A stretch of DNA of 31,616 nt from Alloascoidea africana (Eukaryota > Ascomycota > Alloascoideomycetes > Alloascoideales > Alloascoideaceae), in assembly GCA_030581615.1 (NCBI GenBank), contig JAKTTT010000111.1, forward strand, positions 1-31,616. The letters are read 5' to 3'. This document shows positions 1 to 8,072 of the stretch, piece after piece. Numbering within the stretch: position 1 is the stretch's first letter; each line of letters begins with the position of its first letter. Both the position numbers and the translations under genes were made by a program. The notes below the pieces were generated by a model. It ran no database searches, had not been told where the DNA came from, and saw only the letters and a list, made by a program, of their open reading frames with translations.

Positions 1-126
1 CAAGAAAACCTTTATTGATTACCTCTCTCTCCCTCTCCCTCTATAAAAGCCTTTCTTCTCATTAGGGTCTCATCTCCTGGTTCTCACCTCGCATCAGAAA
101 ACGATCTGTGAAAAAACCAAAAATAT

Positions 127-197
127 GCGTCAGTAGTTTAGTGGTAAAATCATACATTCCCATTGTATGGCCCCGGGTTCGATTCCCGGCTGTCGCA
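127..197 (+). tRNA. tRNA-Gly (anticodon CCC)
   Basis: A 71-nt cloverleaf can be folded by eye. The anticodon stem ATACA/TGTAT closes the loop TTCCCAT, giving anticodon CCC (glycine, GGG codons). The T arm is CCGGG-TTCGATT-CCCGG, and the discriminator base A is at 197. The D arm (AGTGGTAAAA) matches the second glycine tRNA in this window. The acceptor stem GCGTCAG/CTGTCGC has one T-T mismatch at the fourth pair; all other pairs are Watson-Crick. A TTTTT run at 204-208 is a good Pol III terminator. No intron is present. Confidence 0.93.
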
Positions 198-208
198 GAC
201 TTATTTTT

Positions 209-1321
209 GAGATCTTTGTTATGGTTCCTTTTGTTTCTTATGATTTTTCGTAATCGACTTTCTCCTCGTTTTTTTGTACTTTCGGATGATCAGTAAAGTC
301 TCAAAAATAGAATCGTATAAATATGAGACACACGAAAAACAAGTTGAAAACTTTCCGCACTAGTAGCGTTAGCAAGACCCATTCCTCGAGTCTTGCTAAA
401 GGCCGCCTGCCATTATGAGAGGAAAAGCATTATACTGTGGGGTATATGTACAGGCAGAGAATGGAATTGTCTGAATAAACTGTTCATATGAATCAGCACC
501 GTGAAAAGAAAATGCTCTATCAGAAAAGCGTCACCCATTAAAAATCATCCCTTGACTTTTTAAAACTTTGTACCAGAAAAGTGATATTCCGCCAATTGTT
601 TCTGATGATGAAGGCCTCTATATATTTGCACACAATCAGATATCTCTTTGATTTACGACGACATTTGCAAACTCTCATCCAGTCTTTGGTTTTCAATTAT
701 CCTATTTGCTCTCAAAAGATAGATCTACTTCCGAATTTGAAAACGTCAATCAACAAAGTATAAAGTGTGTTATACCGCCAAGAACGCGCACAGAACATGT
801 ATATGTGGATAGTTTTACCCCACATGCTGAGCGAAATAATGGCATCGAGAGGCAGTTTTTATCAGCCTTTGGAAAGTCTCAAATTGTCGCATTCAAGTCA
901 CTATGCCTTCATCTATCAGTAGATCTGAAGCTAATTCTTCTAAACATATTCCAATACGCAGACAACTCCTTCCTATTCAATGCCAATACCCAATTAATAT
1001 TTTTGAATGACACAGGTTAATTCAAGCATGGACTGTCTTACGCTTTGCAGAAATGAGTCTTTTGGTCAGTTGTTGCTTTCGTTTTGTTTGGGCTGCTTAC
1101 CGCTTTCCGGGTAATGACGAATTGCTCACATGAAGCTTGACTGACGACCATTATTAATCTCTTATCCCTTATGCCTTCGTACTGACGTTTCCAGTTTTCA
1201 TAGCACTCTACCCCTTATTTTCAGGTTTGGCAACCTGTCACTATTACCTAGACCATCTAGAGTCGTTGAGCTTAACAGAACTTTCGTTATTGGCTTTGAG
1301 TCTGCTGCACAGTGTGGGATA
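209..1321. other. Intergenic region without a recognised gene
   Basis: About 1.1 kb between the tRNA-Gly terminator and the HRT3 start. Short open frames exist (for example 706-1020, which starts with TTG rather than ATG), but none shows a recognisable domain. A possible spliced leader for HRT3 lies in 1111-1194: donor GTAATG, branch-like TACTGAC at 1180-1186, and CAG ending at 1194. I see no RNA gene or repeat of note. Confidence 0.5.
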
Positions 1322-2484
1322 ATGACGTCTCACGTTACGGACTCGCCTCAAGACAGAGCGCTCCAGGCATTTGAAAATGCTATAGCCAAAGAGCAAATAG
1401 GTTCTATGACTGATGCTGTTAGGTTTTACCGCCAGGCGTTTAAAGTAGGTAGAAACTCTTTGTGGCAGATGTTGGAGAGGTAATCATGCTCACCGATAAG
1501 GACTTTTAGCTTGATGAGAAGGTGGACATTCTCTATCGCCAGAAGTACAGTTCAGTCATAAAAAAGGCAGGGGCTAATTCTACACAGAATAGAACTGGGG
1601 CAAAAAGGACCAAAGATGGAGACGTCAACGAGTTATTGGATAGCTTTGCAGACCTGACAATCGAGCCAGAAGATGAAACTCAACCATGCCATATACTGAA
1701 GCTTCCAGAAGAAATCATCACTTGTGTAATGGAGACAATTATTTTTGATAATGATGCTAGATCCTTTATTTCTTTTTCCTTGTCTTGTCGCAAGCTAAGC
1801 TATATTGGTTTACACAGGAGTGACCTTTGGAAGCTTTTGTGCCTTCTTATTTATCCCAACATGAGTTATGTGAAGAAAATTGAGCCGGATGAGATTGATT
1901 CTGGTTCTGAATTTGATCAGAATTGGACAGACATAAAAGAGACAGTAGAGAGGCAAACCCAATACGGGGGTTGGAAGTCCATGCTGTTTCAACGTCCTTT
2001 TCTCAAGTTTGGAGGTATCTATATCAGCGTGTGCAACTATCTGCGACCCGGGCTCAGAGACCATGACTCGAGTTCTTGGAGTACACCGGTACATATGGTA
2101 ACATACTATCGGTACATCCGTTTTTATCCAGATGGAACTTGTATCCGTCTTTTAACTACAGATGAGCCCTCATTAGTCGTTCCATCGTTTTCAAAGTGCA
2201 CCTCTCTGAAAGACGTGTATCATGGAAAATGGCACATGACTCAAGACGGGCGATTGAAAATAAAGAGCGAAGGGTGTGTAGACAAGTACCTGTTTTATGC
2301 TGTGTTGCAAATTCGATCTTCTGGTAAGGCTCGACATCACAAACTGCAGTGGGTAAACTCTTACTCCATAGATAAAGTCACCGGCGAGAAGCTGTCTTTT
2401 TCGCTAAAAAATGATAAAGATTTCAAATTTGTTCGAGTAAAGCGGAGCATTCTGAAACAGGACATGGACGTTACGGGAACATAG
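1322..2484 (+). CDS. HRT3: F-box protein, HRT3/Pof7/FBXO9 family (two exons)
   Basis: Substrate-recognition subunit of an SCF ubiquitin ligase. CDS is join(1322..1444,1510..2484), 365 aa. Exon 1 encodes 41 residues of the N-terminal helical repeat (DAVRFYRQAFK), which continues across the splice as LDEKVDILYRQKY, the family pattern; this decides the intron boundaries. The F-box follows at about residues 103-150 (LPEEIITCVMETII). The conserved C-terminal half includes the WKSMLFQRPFLKFGGIYIS segment, the YYRYIRFYPDGTC motif and a GKWHM..DGRLKIK strand pattern typical of FBXO9. Length is close to yeast Hrt3 (about 344 aa). The start is the ATG just before the conserved helix; the frame is open further upstream, so a longer spliced N-terminus is not excluded. 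Confidence 0.9.
1445..1509 (+). other. Spliceosomal intron of HRT3 (65 nt)
   Basis: Donor GTAGGT at 1445, acceptor TTTTAG ending 1509, possible branch CTCAC at 1489-1493. Phase 0. Removing it joins AFK to LDEKVD, which restores the FBXO9-family sequence; retention would stop translation inside the intron. The same GTAGGT donor is used in the Medusa-type gene of this window. Confidence 0.85.
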
Positions 2485-2568
2485 ATATTCATATACCATA
2501 CATTTTTCATTCTGACATTTTGTGTAGTAGAAGTTAGCATTGGGGCAGTCCTGATCTGACAGGAGCAT

Positions 2569-2691
2569 ATGACCGGGTAACCACCGACCGTGTCAGTGGA
2601 TTGCGACTTTCACACGCTTTTTGCTCTAGTCCGGTTTTAAATGCACACCAGCCCGTGAATATCGCTTCAGTGTATGACGCTCAAGGCTTGA
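2569..2691 (+). promoter_or_regulatory. Three minimal uORFs upstream of the bHLH gene
   Basis: Between HRT3 and the bHLH start (208 bp) there are three very short upstream frames: ATG at 2569 (3 codons), ATG at 2641 (5 codons) and ATG at 2674 (5 codons). The last one ends with TGA at 2689-2691, one base before the main ATG at 2693. Whether they are in the transcript depends on the unmapped start site. INO2, a yeast bHLH regulator of the same broad group, is reported to carry a uORF. Confidence 0.5.
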
Positions 2692-2692
2692 G

Positions 2693-4252
2693 ATGAGAAT
2701 GGATGACCACGACTTTGATCAGCAGTTTATTGATGCGAACACGGATTTTGAAGCGGCTTACAAGGTCTTCACAGAGCTCAACATGCTTCAAACCAATCTT
2801 GCTGAGCATGGTGGTGGCGGAAGTGGTGTTAACACTACTTCTTCGTCTAACGCTCTCAGCAATAATGCGGCCATAACCAACTATCCTCTACCGAATAACA
2901 AGTCTATTTATTCTTTGGATCAAGGATCGGGAATGTTTGGCCACTCTCAAAATGCTCCTCAAAGTGGAATGAACAACCTGTATCAACACCAAATCCACCG
3001 CGACCCTGATAGCAATACCACCAACCAACATCACTTCCATAACCCGCACAGTCCGCCGATTACAATATCTTCTAATTATCAAGAGGACTACAATGCCATG
3101 CAGGGAAGGGATGCTTACGAATCACCACTTTTGAATGCCCAGGAAACTAGTGCGTTTACAGATTTTTTCAACAGCATTGAGACTGGCGAAGATTTGGATC
3201 AAGCTGTTTTAGAAAGTTTTAAACCAAAAGAAAAACAAAACTACCACGAAACTGAGGAAGGAAACCCTTCTAAAAGTGATGCACCGTACAATGAGGGTGA
3301 GAGGAGTAGACTCCACACGCTACAGTTTGGGTCAGATGGATCATTTTCTTCGGATGGATTCAAGCCAAGCGATCACCCTTTCAATAATAATAATAGTAAT
3401 AATAGTCATTATCAGCAACGACAACAATCAGCACCATCCAATGTTTCAAAGGTTCCAATCAGCAATGGCAGTTCTTCTACCAACCGTCTTTCTAATGTCT
3501 CACCTTTCGTCACTTCTTCCGTATCTAATGCGATTCCTAAAGTCAGTCAGCCATCTCTAAATTCCTTAAAAGAGCAACTTCCCCAGCTAGACAGCATGGA
3601 TGTCTTTTCAATACACAACCAGCTACTGGAAGTTCAGACAGCTTCGGGAAAGAAGGGCAGTTATGATGCACAGCTTTCACATTTTCCTCGCCCTATAACA
3701 AATCTGAGAAATTCAAATGGAACAAGTAGCTCTGTCAATTCACCGGGGCAAAGTGTTGCTGTGCTTGATGGAGTTACTCCTGTTAATAGAAGAGGGTCAG
3801 GAGCACAACTACCGAGCACGTTAGCCTTGAGTTACATAAAAGGGGAAAACAAAAACACTTCGGCAAGTACAACTACAATAGTCGAAGGTACTGCTGCTAA
3901 TTTGTCCAAAACCAAGAAAAAGAGCAAGCGCGAGTATCTAACCGAGGATCAGAAACGACAGAATCACATAACCAGCGAAAAACGAAGACGAGCCATCATC
4001 AAACAGGAATTTGAAACGCTTTGCCGTTTGACGCCTACCGTCCGTAATTTACAGCAGCAAAGCAAAGATCTGAAAGGCTGCGGAGAACAACAGCTAGGAT
4101 CCAGTAGAGAGGGAGATTCTAATAATTCTACTGGAAGTGGCAGTGGTAAAAGCGGACATTTTTCAAAGTCCAGCGTCTTGAACCTAGTTGCTGATTATAT
4201 GATATTCCTAGAGAAGTGCAACCGAGAACTACGGCACCTGTTGGACCAGTAA
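2693..4252 (+). CDS. bHLH transcription factor, INO2/INO4-like
   Basis: 519 aa. The only recognisable domain is a C-terminal basic helix-loop-helix. The basic region starts near residue 420 (DQKRQNHITSEKRRR), with the E-box contacts H425, E429 and R433 in correct spacing (class B, CANNTG/CACGTG binders). Helix 1 is IIKQEFETLCRLTP, followed by an unusually long Ser/Gly/Asn-rich loop of about 45 residues, then helix 2 (SSVLNLVADYMIFLEKCNRE) running to the C-terminus with no leucine zipper. The first 410 residues are Asn/Ser/Gln-rich and probably disordered activation or interaction sequence. The DQKRxNHIxSExxRR pattern is that of fungal Ino4/Yas-type regulators of phospholipid or lipid genes; exact orthology is not established. 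The start ATG directly follows a 5-codon uORF. Confidence 0.85.
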   Translation: MRMDDHDFDQQFIDANTDFEAAYKVFTELNMLQTNLAEHGGGGSGVNTTSSSNALSNNAAITNYPLPNNKSIYSLDQGSGMFGHSQNAPQSGMNNLYQHQIHRDPDSNTTNQHHFHNPHSPPITISSNYQEDYNAMQGRDAYESPLLNAQETSAFTDFFNSIETGEDLDQAVLESFKPKEKQNYHETEEGNPSKSDAPYNEGERSRLHTLQFGSDGSFSSDGFKPSDHPFNNNNSNNSHYQQRQQSAPSNVSKVPISNGSSSTNRLSNVSPFVTSSVSNAIPKVSQPSLNSLKEQLPQLDSMDVFSIHNQLLEVQTASGKKGSYDAQLSHFPRPITNLRNSNGTSSSVNSPGQSVAVLDGVTPVNRRGSGAQLPSTLALSYIKGENKNTSASTTTIVEGTAANLSKTKKKSKREYLTEDQKRQNHITSEKRRRAIIKQEFETLCRLTPTVRNLQQQSKDLKGCGEQQLGSSREGDSNNSTGSGSGKSGHFSKSSVLNLVADYMIFLEKCNRELRHLLDQ

Positions 4253-5145
4253 CACGCCAGCCCGTTTTCTTGGTATTATATTTATTTATTAGCTGTGCTT
4301 TTATCTGCCTTGAAGTGGGAGCCGATTGCGGGAGCGGGAGCGGGACCGGTCTCTACCATGGAAGGGGACTTCAGAGATGTTTGTAATGACGATATGACAA
4401 TAATGATGATTACTCCGTGTGCCTTCAGCATGTGAATATGCACCCAGCTTTATCTGTATTTGTATCTGTGTGTATGCAAAGCCGCATGCCTTTGCTTTTC
4501 TGGGACGGCTGCATCAAAGCTGGCTTGCGGAACTGGCTAGTATATAAAAGGAGAGAAATAAAAAGATGATAACCATCATTTAAAAAAATCGATTACAGGT
4601 AAGTATATTGGGATCTATTGGCATATTGTACTGCTGAGACCCAAACACTTTGCTTCAACTAGACATTGTCAACAGGATCCAAGAAATATGACCCAAGCTT
4701 TCGTAAATTACACGTCACCTTGGTTTAACAAGTAGAATCAACGTGTTTGATTGAAGCGATCTTCAGGATCCAAGACATATGGATATATATTTCGCAAATC
4801 ACACGTTGTTTTGATATAACTAAGTAGAGGAACGACGAACGTGTTTGGTTTAGGCGATCTTTGGACATATTTCATCTGTTGAGACACTCAAAAGCATTTT
4901 GGCCATACCCATGTGAGGTCTTCTGGCAAAGAAGATTCAATACCCGGAAAATGTTGAACCTTCAGCACGTTCTCCAGCAAGTCTGATCTCTCTAGCTCCG
5001 GCTAGTTGTTCCAGTTGGTGGTGGCGTTTTCCAATAGTAGCGTTAGCGGACTTTTTGAGCTCTCGGCATTTGCGGCGTTAAGTGCCACAGCGGGTTCATC
5101 CTCGCCAGATAAAAAGGCTCACTCACCCACAATCGTCAACCAGCA
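4253..5145. promoter_or_regulatory. Upstream region of the CLD1-like gene
   Basis: 893 bp without a gene. Contents: a short GGGAGC-type repeat at about 4329-4347, a TATA-like TATATAAAAG at 4541-4550, a canonical splice donor CAG/GTAAGT at 4599-4604 shortly after it, and a diverged tandem repeat (4675-4864). An intron from 4599 to a CAG just before the ATG (ending 5143, preceded by GTCAAC) is possible but not proven. Confidence 0.45.
4675..4864. repeat. Diverged tandem duplication, two copies of about 91-99 bp
   Basis: Copy A (4675-4765) and copy B (4766-4864) both begin GGATCCAAGA.ATATG and share, in order, TTTCG.AAAT.ACACGT, AAGTAGA, AACGTGTTTG.TT and GCGATCTT, with small indels in between. 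They lie head to tail with no spacer. No coding potential is visible; it sits in the presumed 5' UTR or promoter of the next gene. Confidence 0.75.
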
Positions 5146-6594
5146 ATGCCTTCACTTCCTTTCCCGACCCCTTCTGTGTCCCTGGTGCCTCCCACTTATA
5201 AAGACTCCTTTATACAATGGATACACTCACCATCGCTGAAAAATGCAGAGGAGAAAGTCCTCCAACTGTTACCGTTTTATCCTGCTCCGGATATGGATGG
5301 GAAGAGAAAAGCCTATTCTCGCGATATTTCTGTTGGTAAAAACGAATGGATCCACGAGTTTGAGGTGGTAAACTCATCTGAACCAAACGCAGGGAAAAGC
5401 CAAGCAGGGCCCGAAACGCTTGTTCTTCTCCACGGGTATGGTGCTGCTCTCGGATTCTTCTATAAGAACTTTGCAGCATTGTCAAAGTACCCAAATTCTC
5501 GGTTGATTGCTTTAGACCTTCCTGGGCATGGACTTTCTTCACGACATCCGTTTAATGTAAAAGCTGTGAAATCAGGATCAATCAAGGTGGTTTTGCCAGA
5601 CCCCGCAAAGCAAACCAATGAATCAGATCGCCCTGTGATTAATCGAAAGGACATCAAGTTTCTGTTGAATGAGAAAGAATTTGAAAAGTCTGCCGAAGGA
5701 ACGATAAAAATGGTACAAGATACTGAGGATTGGTTTATTGATTCCATTGAAAAGTGGCGAAAAGCGAAAAAGCTCGAAAAGTTTTCTTTATTGGGACACT
5801 CTATGGGTGGGTATCTAGCAGTGTCATATGCCTTGAAATATCCAGAACGCATCGATAAGCTCATTTTAGTTTCGCCTGTGGGGGTCGAAAGAAGCCCCTT
5901 CGCCATAACTGCACGAGGAAAAGTGATCACAAAGCAGCTCAAGAAAGAGACTGAAGGAGCTGGATCTGCAAAACTCGGTTTAACACGTTCTGATAAGGCT
6001 AGTAGTCGTTTTGCGATGATTGAACCTTCAGATAGTCCCGATTCTTACAACTATGTGGGAAGACTAGGCATGGTTCCAAAATGGTTCACTTATATCTGGG
6101 AAAGACACTATTCTCCACTCGCAGCATTTAGGACACTGGGTCCTGTGGGGCCCAAGCTACTGTCAAGCTGGACATATTTCAGGTTTGGGAAACAATTTCG
6201 GGACATATCTATCAGTGACAATCTGGTTGCTACTCCTGATACTAACAATATCGGTGCTGATGATGAGATTGCTGCGATCAAGGCAATGCATCTTTACACT
6301 TACAAGACCTTCACAGCTACGCCCAGTGGTGAATATGCAATCACGCGGCTGCTATCGGCGGGAGCTCTAGCAAGATACCCATTGCTAGATAAAGTGCAAA
6401 AGTTAAAGCCCAAGACATTATGGATCTACGGGGATGAGGACTGGATGAACGCTGATGCCGGAAAGATTGCATCCCAATCAACGCATGGAGAGAGCGACTA
6501 CGGAATAATTCCCAACGCTGGACATAATATATTCCTAGATAATCCCCGGGCCTTTGATGAGCGAGTTTTGACATTTTTGGGATGGAAAAAGTAA
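5146..6594 (+). CDS. CLD1: Alpha/beta-hydrolase, CLD1/ICT1/ABHD5 family
   Basis: 482 aa serine hydrolase of the group containing yeast Cld1 (mitochondrial cardiolipin deacylase), Ict1 (acyltransferase), Ecm18 and animal ABHD4/5. Visible elements: oxyanion-hole HGYG at residues 96-99, strand and turn ALDLPGHGLS, nucleophile elbow GHSMGG with S219, a lid or insert region (residues 245-350), the acid segment YGDEDWM (D430/D432), and the catalytic histidine in NAGHNIFLD at H460. H460 and D465 also form the H-x4-D motif that marks this family. The N-terminus is Pro/Ser-rich and could include a weak mitochondrial signal. The ATG is the first in frame after a long leader and precedes the family-typical SFIQWI segment. 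It converges on RPS8 (216 bp between stops). Cardiolipin specificity is inferred from the family; Ict1-like acyltransferase activity is the main alternative. Confidence 0.88.
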   Translation: MPSLPFPTPSVSLVPPTYKDSFIQWIHSPSLKNAEEKVLQLLPFYPAPDMDGKRKAYSRDISVGKNEWIHEFEVVNSSEPNAGKSQAGPETLVLLHGYGAALGFFYKNFAALSKYPNSRLIALDLPGHGLSSRHPFNVKAVKSGSIKVVLPDPAKQTNESDRPVINRKDIKFLLNEKEFEKSAEGTIKMVQDTEDWFIDSIEKWRKAKKLEKFSLLGHSMGGYLAVSYALKYPERIDKLILVSPVGVERSPFAITARGKVITKQLKKETEGAGSAKLGLTRSDKASSRFAMIEPSDSPDSYNYVGRLGMVPKWFTYIWERHYSPLAAFRTLGPVGPKLLSSWTYFRFGKQFRDISISDNLVATPDTNNIGADDEIAAIKAMHLYTYKTFTATPSGEYAITRLLSAGALARYPLLDKVQKLKPKTLWIYGDEDWMNADAGKIASQSTHGESDYGIIPNAGHNIFLDNPRAFDERVLTFLGWKK

Positions 6595-6810
6595 ATGACA
6601 TAACTGTTTCTGTACAGAATTGGGGCTAGACATAGAACATTAACCTGAATACTATTAGAATCTAATGGACGCCTTTTATAGGCAAAAATTTCAAAGCATG
6701 CCTTTTTCACGTACTGCTTCGAGGCTTGCAAATTGGGATGAGGGTTAACGAGATTTATTGTGTAGGTTAAAAGAGCAATAATATTAACAATAAGTACCAG
6801 AGTAAAAAAC

Positions 6811-7422
6811 TTATTTCTTTGCAGTGAGTCTTCGAAGGTAAAAGGCAAGCTCTTCTCCTTCCAAAATGTAACCGTCACATCTGCCAGATTGACCAGGTCT
6901 AGAAGAAACAGCAGCATACAGTCTTCCGGCTCCAAACTGGGACTCCAAAGCTGACTCAACCTTAGCAGTGCTCTGTCTTGCCGCTAACTTCTTTTGCAAT
7001 TTCTTAGATCTATGGGTCTCCTCAACCTCTTCGGCATGCTGCTTTCCCTTCTTCTTACCCAAGGTGTGGCCGTAATGAGTTTCGTAAAACTGTCTGAAGG
7101 GGGTGGCATCAATCTGAACGATGGCGCTCTTTGTTAACGTATTTGTTCTAACCAACTCATTGTTTGAAGGATGGTAAGCGACGCCAACAATTCTGGTCTT
7201 GCGAGAAACGCCCTCAGAGCCCCATGAAAAGTTGCCAGTGTCGAGTCTCAAAGCACGGAACTTTGTGTTGCCTCCTCTAGTTCGCACAGTGTGGATTCTC
7301 TTGGCTCCAATACGGGTGTTGGCTGGCTGTCTTCCCAACTCAAACTTTCTCTTCTTACGGTAAGAAGCACGTTTGGCACCGGTATGGGAGCGCTTGTGGC
7401 GGGAGTCTCTCGAAATACCCAT
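6811..7422 (-). CDS. RPS8: 40S ribosomal protein S8 (eS8)
   Basis: 203 aa, near-identical in pattern to fungal eS8: N-terminal [18 protein letters not shown], the [18 protein letters not shown] segment, the [20 protein letters not shown] core, and C-terminal [20 protein letters not shown] component of the small ribosomal subunit. The ATG is fixed by the invariant MGISRD start. The coding region is intronless, but a canonical intron lies directly upstream in the 5' UTR, its acceptor TAG abutting the ATG. It is divergent from ETP1 across about 650 bp. Confidence 0.98.
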   Translation of the reverse strand: MGISRDSRHKRSHTGAKRASYRKKRKFELGRQPANTRIGAKRIHTVRTRGGNTKFRALRLDTGNFSWGSEGVSRKTRIVGVAYHPSNNELVRTNTLTKSAIVQIDATPFRQFYETHYGHTLGKKKGKQHAEEVEETHRSKKLQKKLAARQSTAKVESALESQFGAGRLYAAVSSRPGQSGRCDGYILEGEELAFYLRRLTAKK

Positions 7423-7610
7423 CTACTCAAAGCTGTTAGAGGTTAATTGCAAAAAGTGTACAGTGCGGACAGAGCTCGTCACAGAATAGTAAGACTGGAA
7501 ATCGACACAATCCGTTGAGAGCTGGTTGTTCAGAAATCACCAATCCTCATTTGCATAGCTATTCCGGGACTGCTTCTTGTTTCCCGTTCAAAATGTGAAC
7601 ACAAACATAC
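7423..7610 (-). other. 5' UTR intron of RPS8 (188 nt)
   Basis: On the minus strand the donor GTATGT begins at 7610, the branch sequence TCTAAC lies at 7440-7435, and the acceptor GAGTAG ends at 7423, the base before the ATG. All three signals match budding-yeast consensus. Introns at or near the start codon are a habit of yeast ribosomal-protein genes. I looked for C/D-box snoRNA motifs inside and found no convincing pair. Confidence 0.75.
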
Positions 7611-8071
7611 CTTCGATCTGTCGTACTGGCTGGAAGAACAAAAACAGAGAAGCTTGGTTTTCGATGTTGAGGTTTCTGCCCCGTCGCACTCTGGCATTTC
7701 TAAATGTACTCCGTTCTGAGATGTACCGTGACTTTGTGTTGCATCGGGAAACTCCCAAGCCCTAACCTACTCCGGGGGTGAGTGGGTGGATTGGATGTCC
7801 TGTCAGCTTGGCCATTTTGGCGGTGAACGCCATCGTTCGACTCAAGAAAACACCTCTTGCAATGTCCGTGTGCTATAGAAGTTTTGAATTATACTGTACC
7901 TAAAACTCTACTCATGAAAGCTAGCTGTTTCCCAGATCACAGACCCGAGATCCTCCAGAGTGTCAGTGTTAGCTGATGGCGATCATGTGACATGTATCTG
8001 GAGTATCAAATCACTATCAAGTTGCGCTCCAGCTCATCATCACCAGAGATGATTACCAGTGTCCACCTCTA
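7611..8071. promoter_or_regulatory. Divergent RPS8/ETP1 promoter region
   Basis: No gene is visible. An AGCCCTAA motif at 7758-7765 resembles the Tbf1 site (RCCCTAA) used in ribosomal-protein promoters of many yeasts outside the Saccharomyces lineage; it lies about 150 bp upstream of the RPS8 intron donor. A short frame at 7992-8072 runs into the ETP1 start (separate entry). Confidence 0.35.
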
Positions 8072-8072
8072 A
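7992..8072 (+). promoter_or_regulatory. uORF overlapping the ETP1 start codon
   Basis: ATG at 7992 opens a 26-codon frame with a second in-frame ATG at 8049. It ends with TAA at 8070-8072, so the stop and the main start share one base (TAATG). If either ATG lies in the mRNA, ribosomes ending the uORF would be exactly at the ETP1 start. The transcript start is not known. Confidence 0.4.

Noticed and set aside
706-1020. 104-codon open frame upstream of HRT3
   Set aside because: Starts with TTG, has no recognisable domain, and competes with other short frames in the region; no support as a gene.
7423-7610. C/D-box snoRNA inside the RPS8 intron
   Set aside because: Animal RPS8 introns host snoRNAs, so I looked, but no properly spaced C and D boxes with a terminal stem were found.
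7577-7765. 62-codon frame between RPS8 and ETP1
   Set aside because: Lies across the RPS8 5' UTR intron donor on the other strand; no similarity and poor composition.
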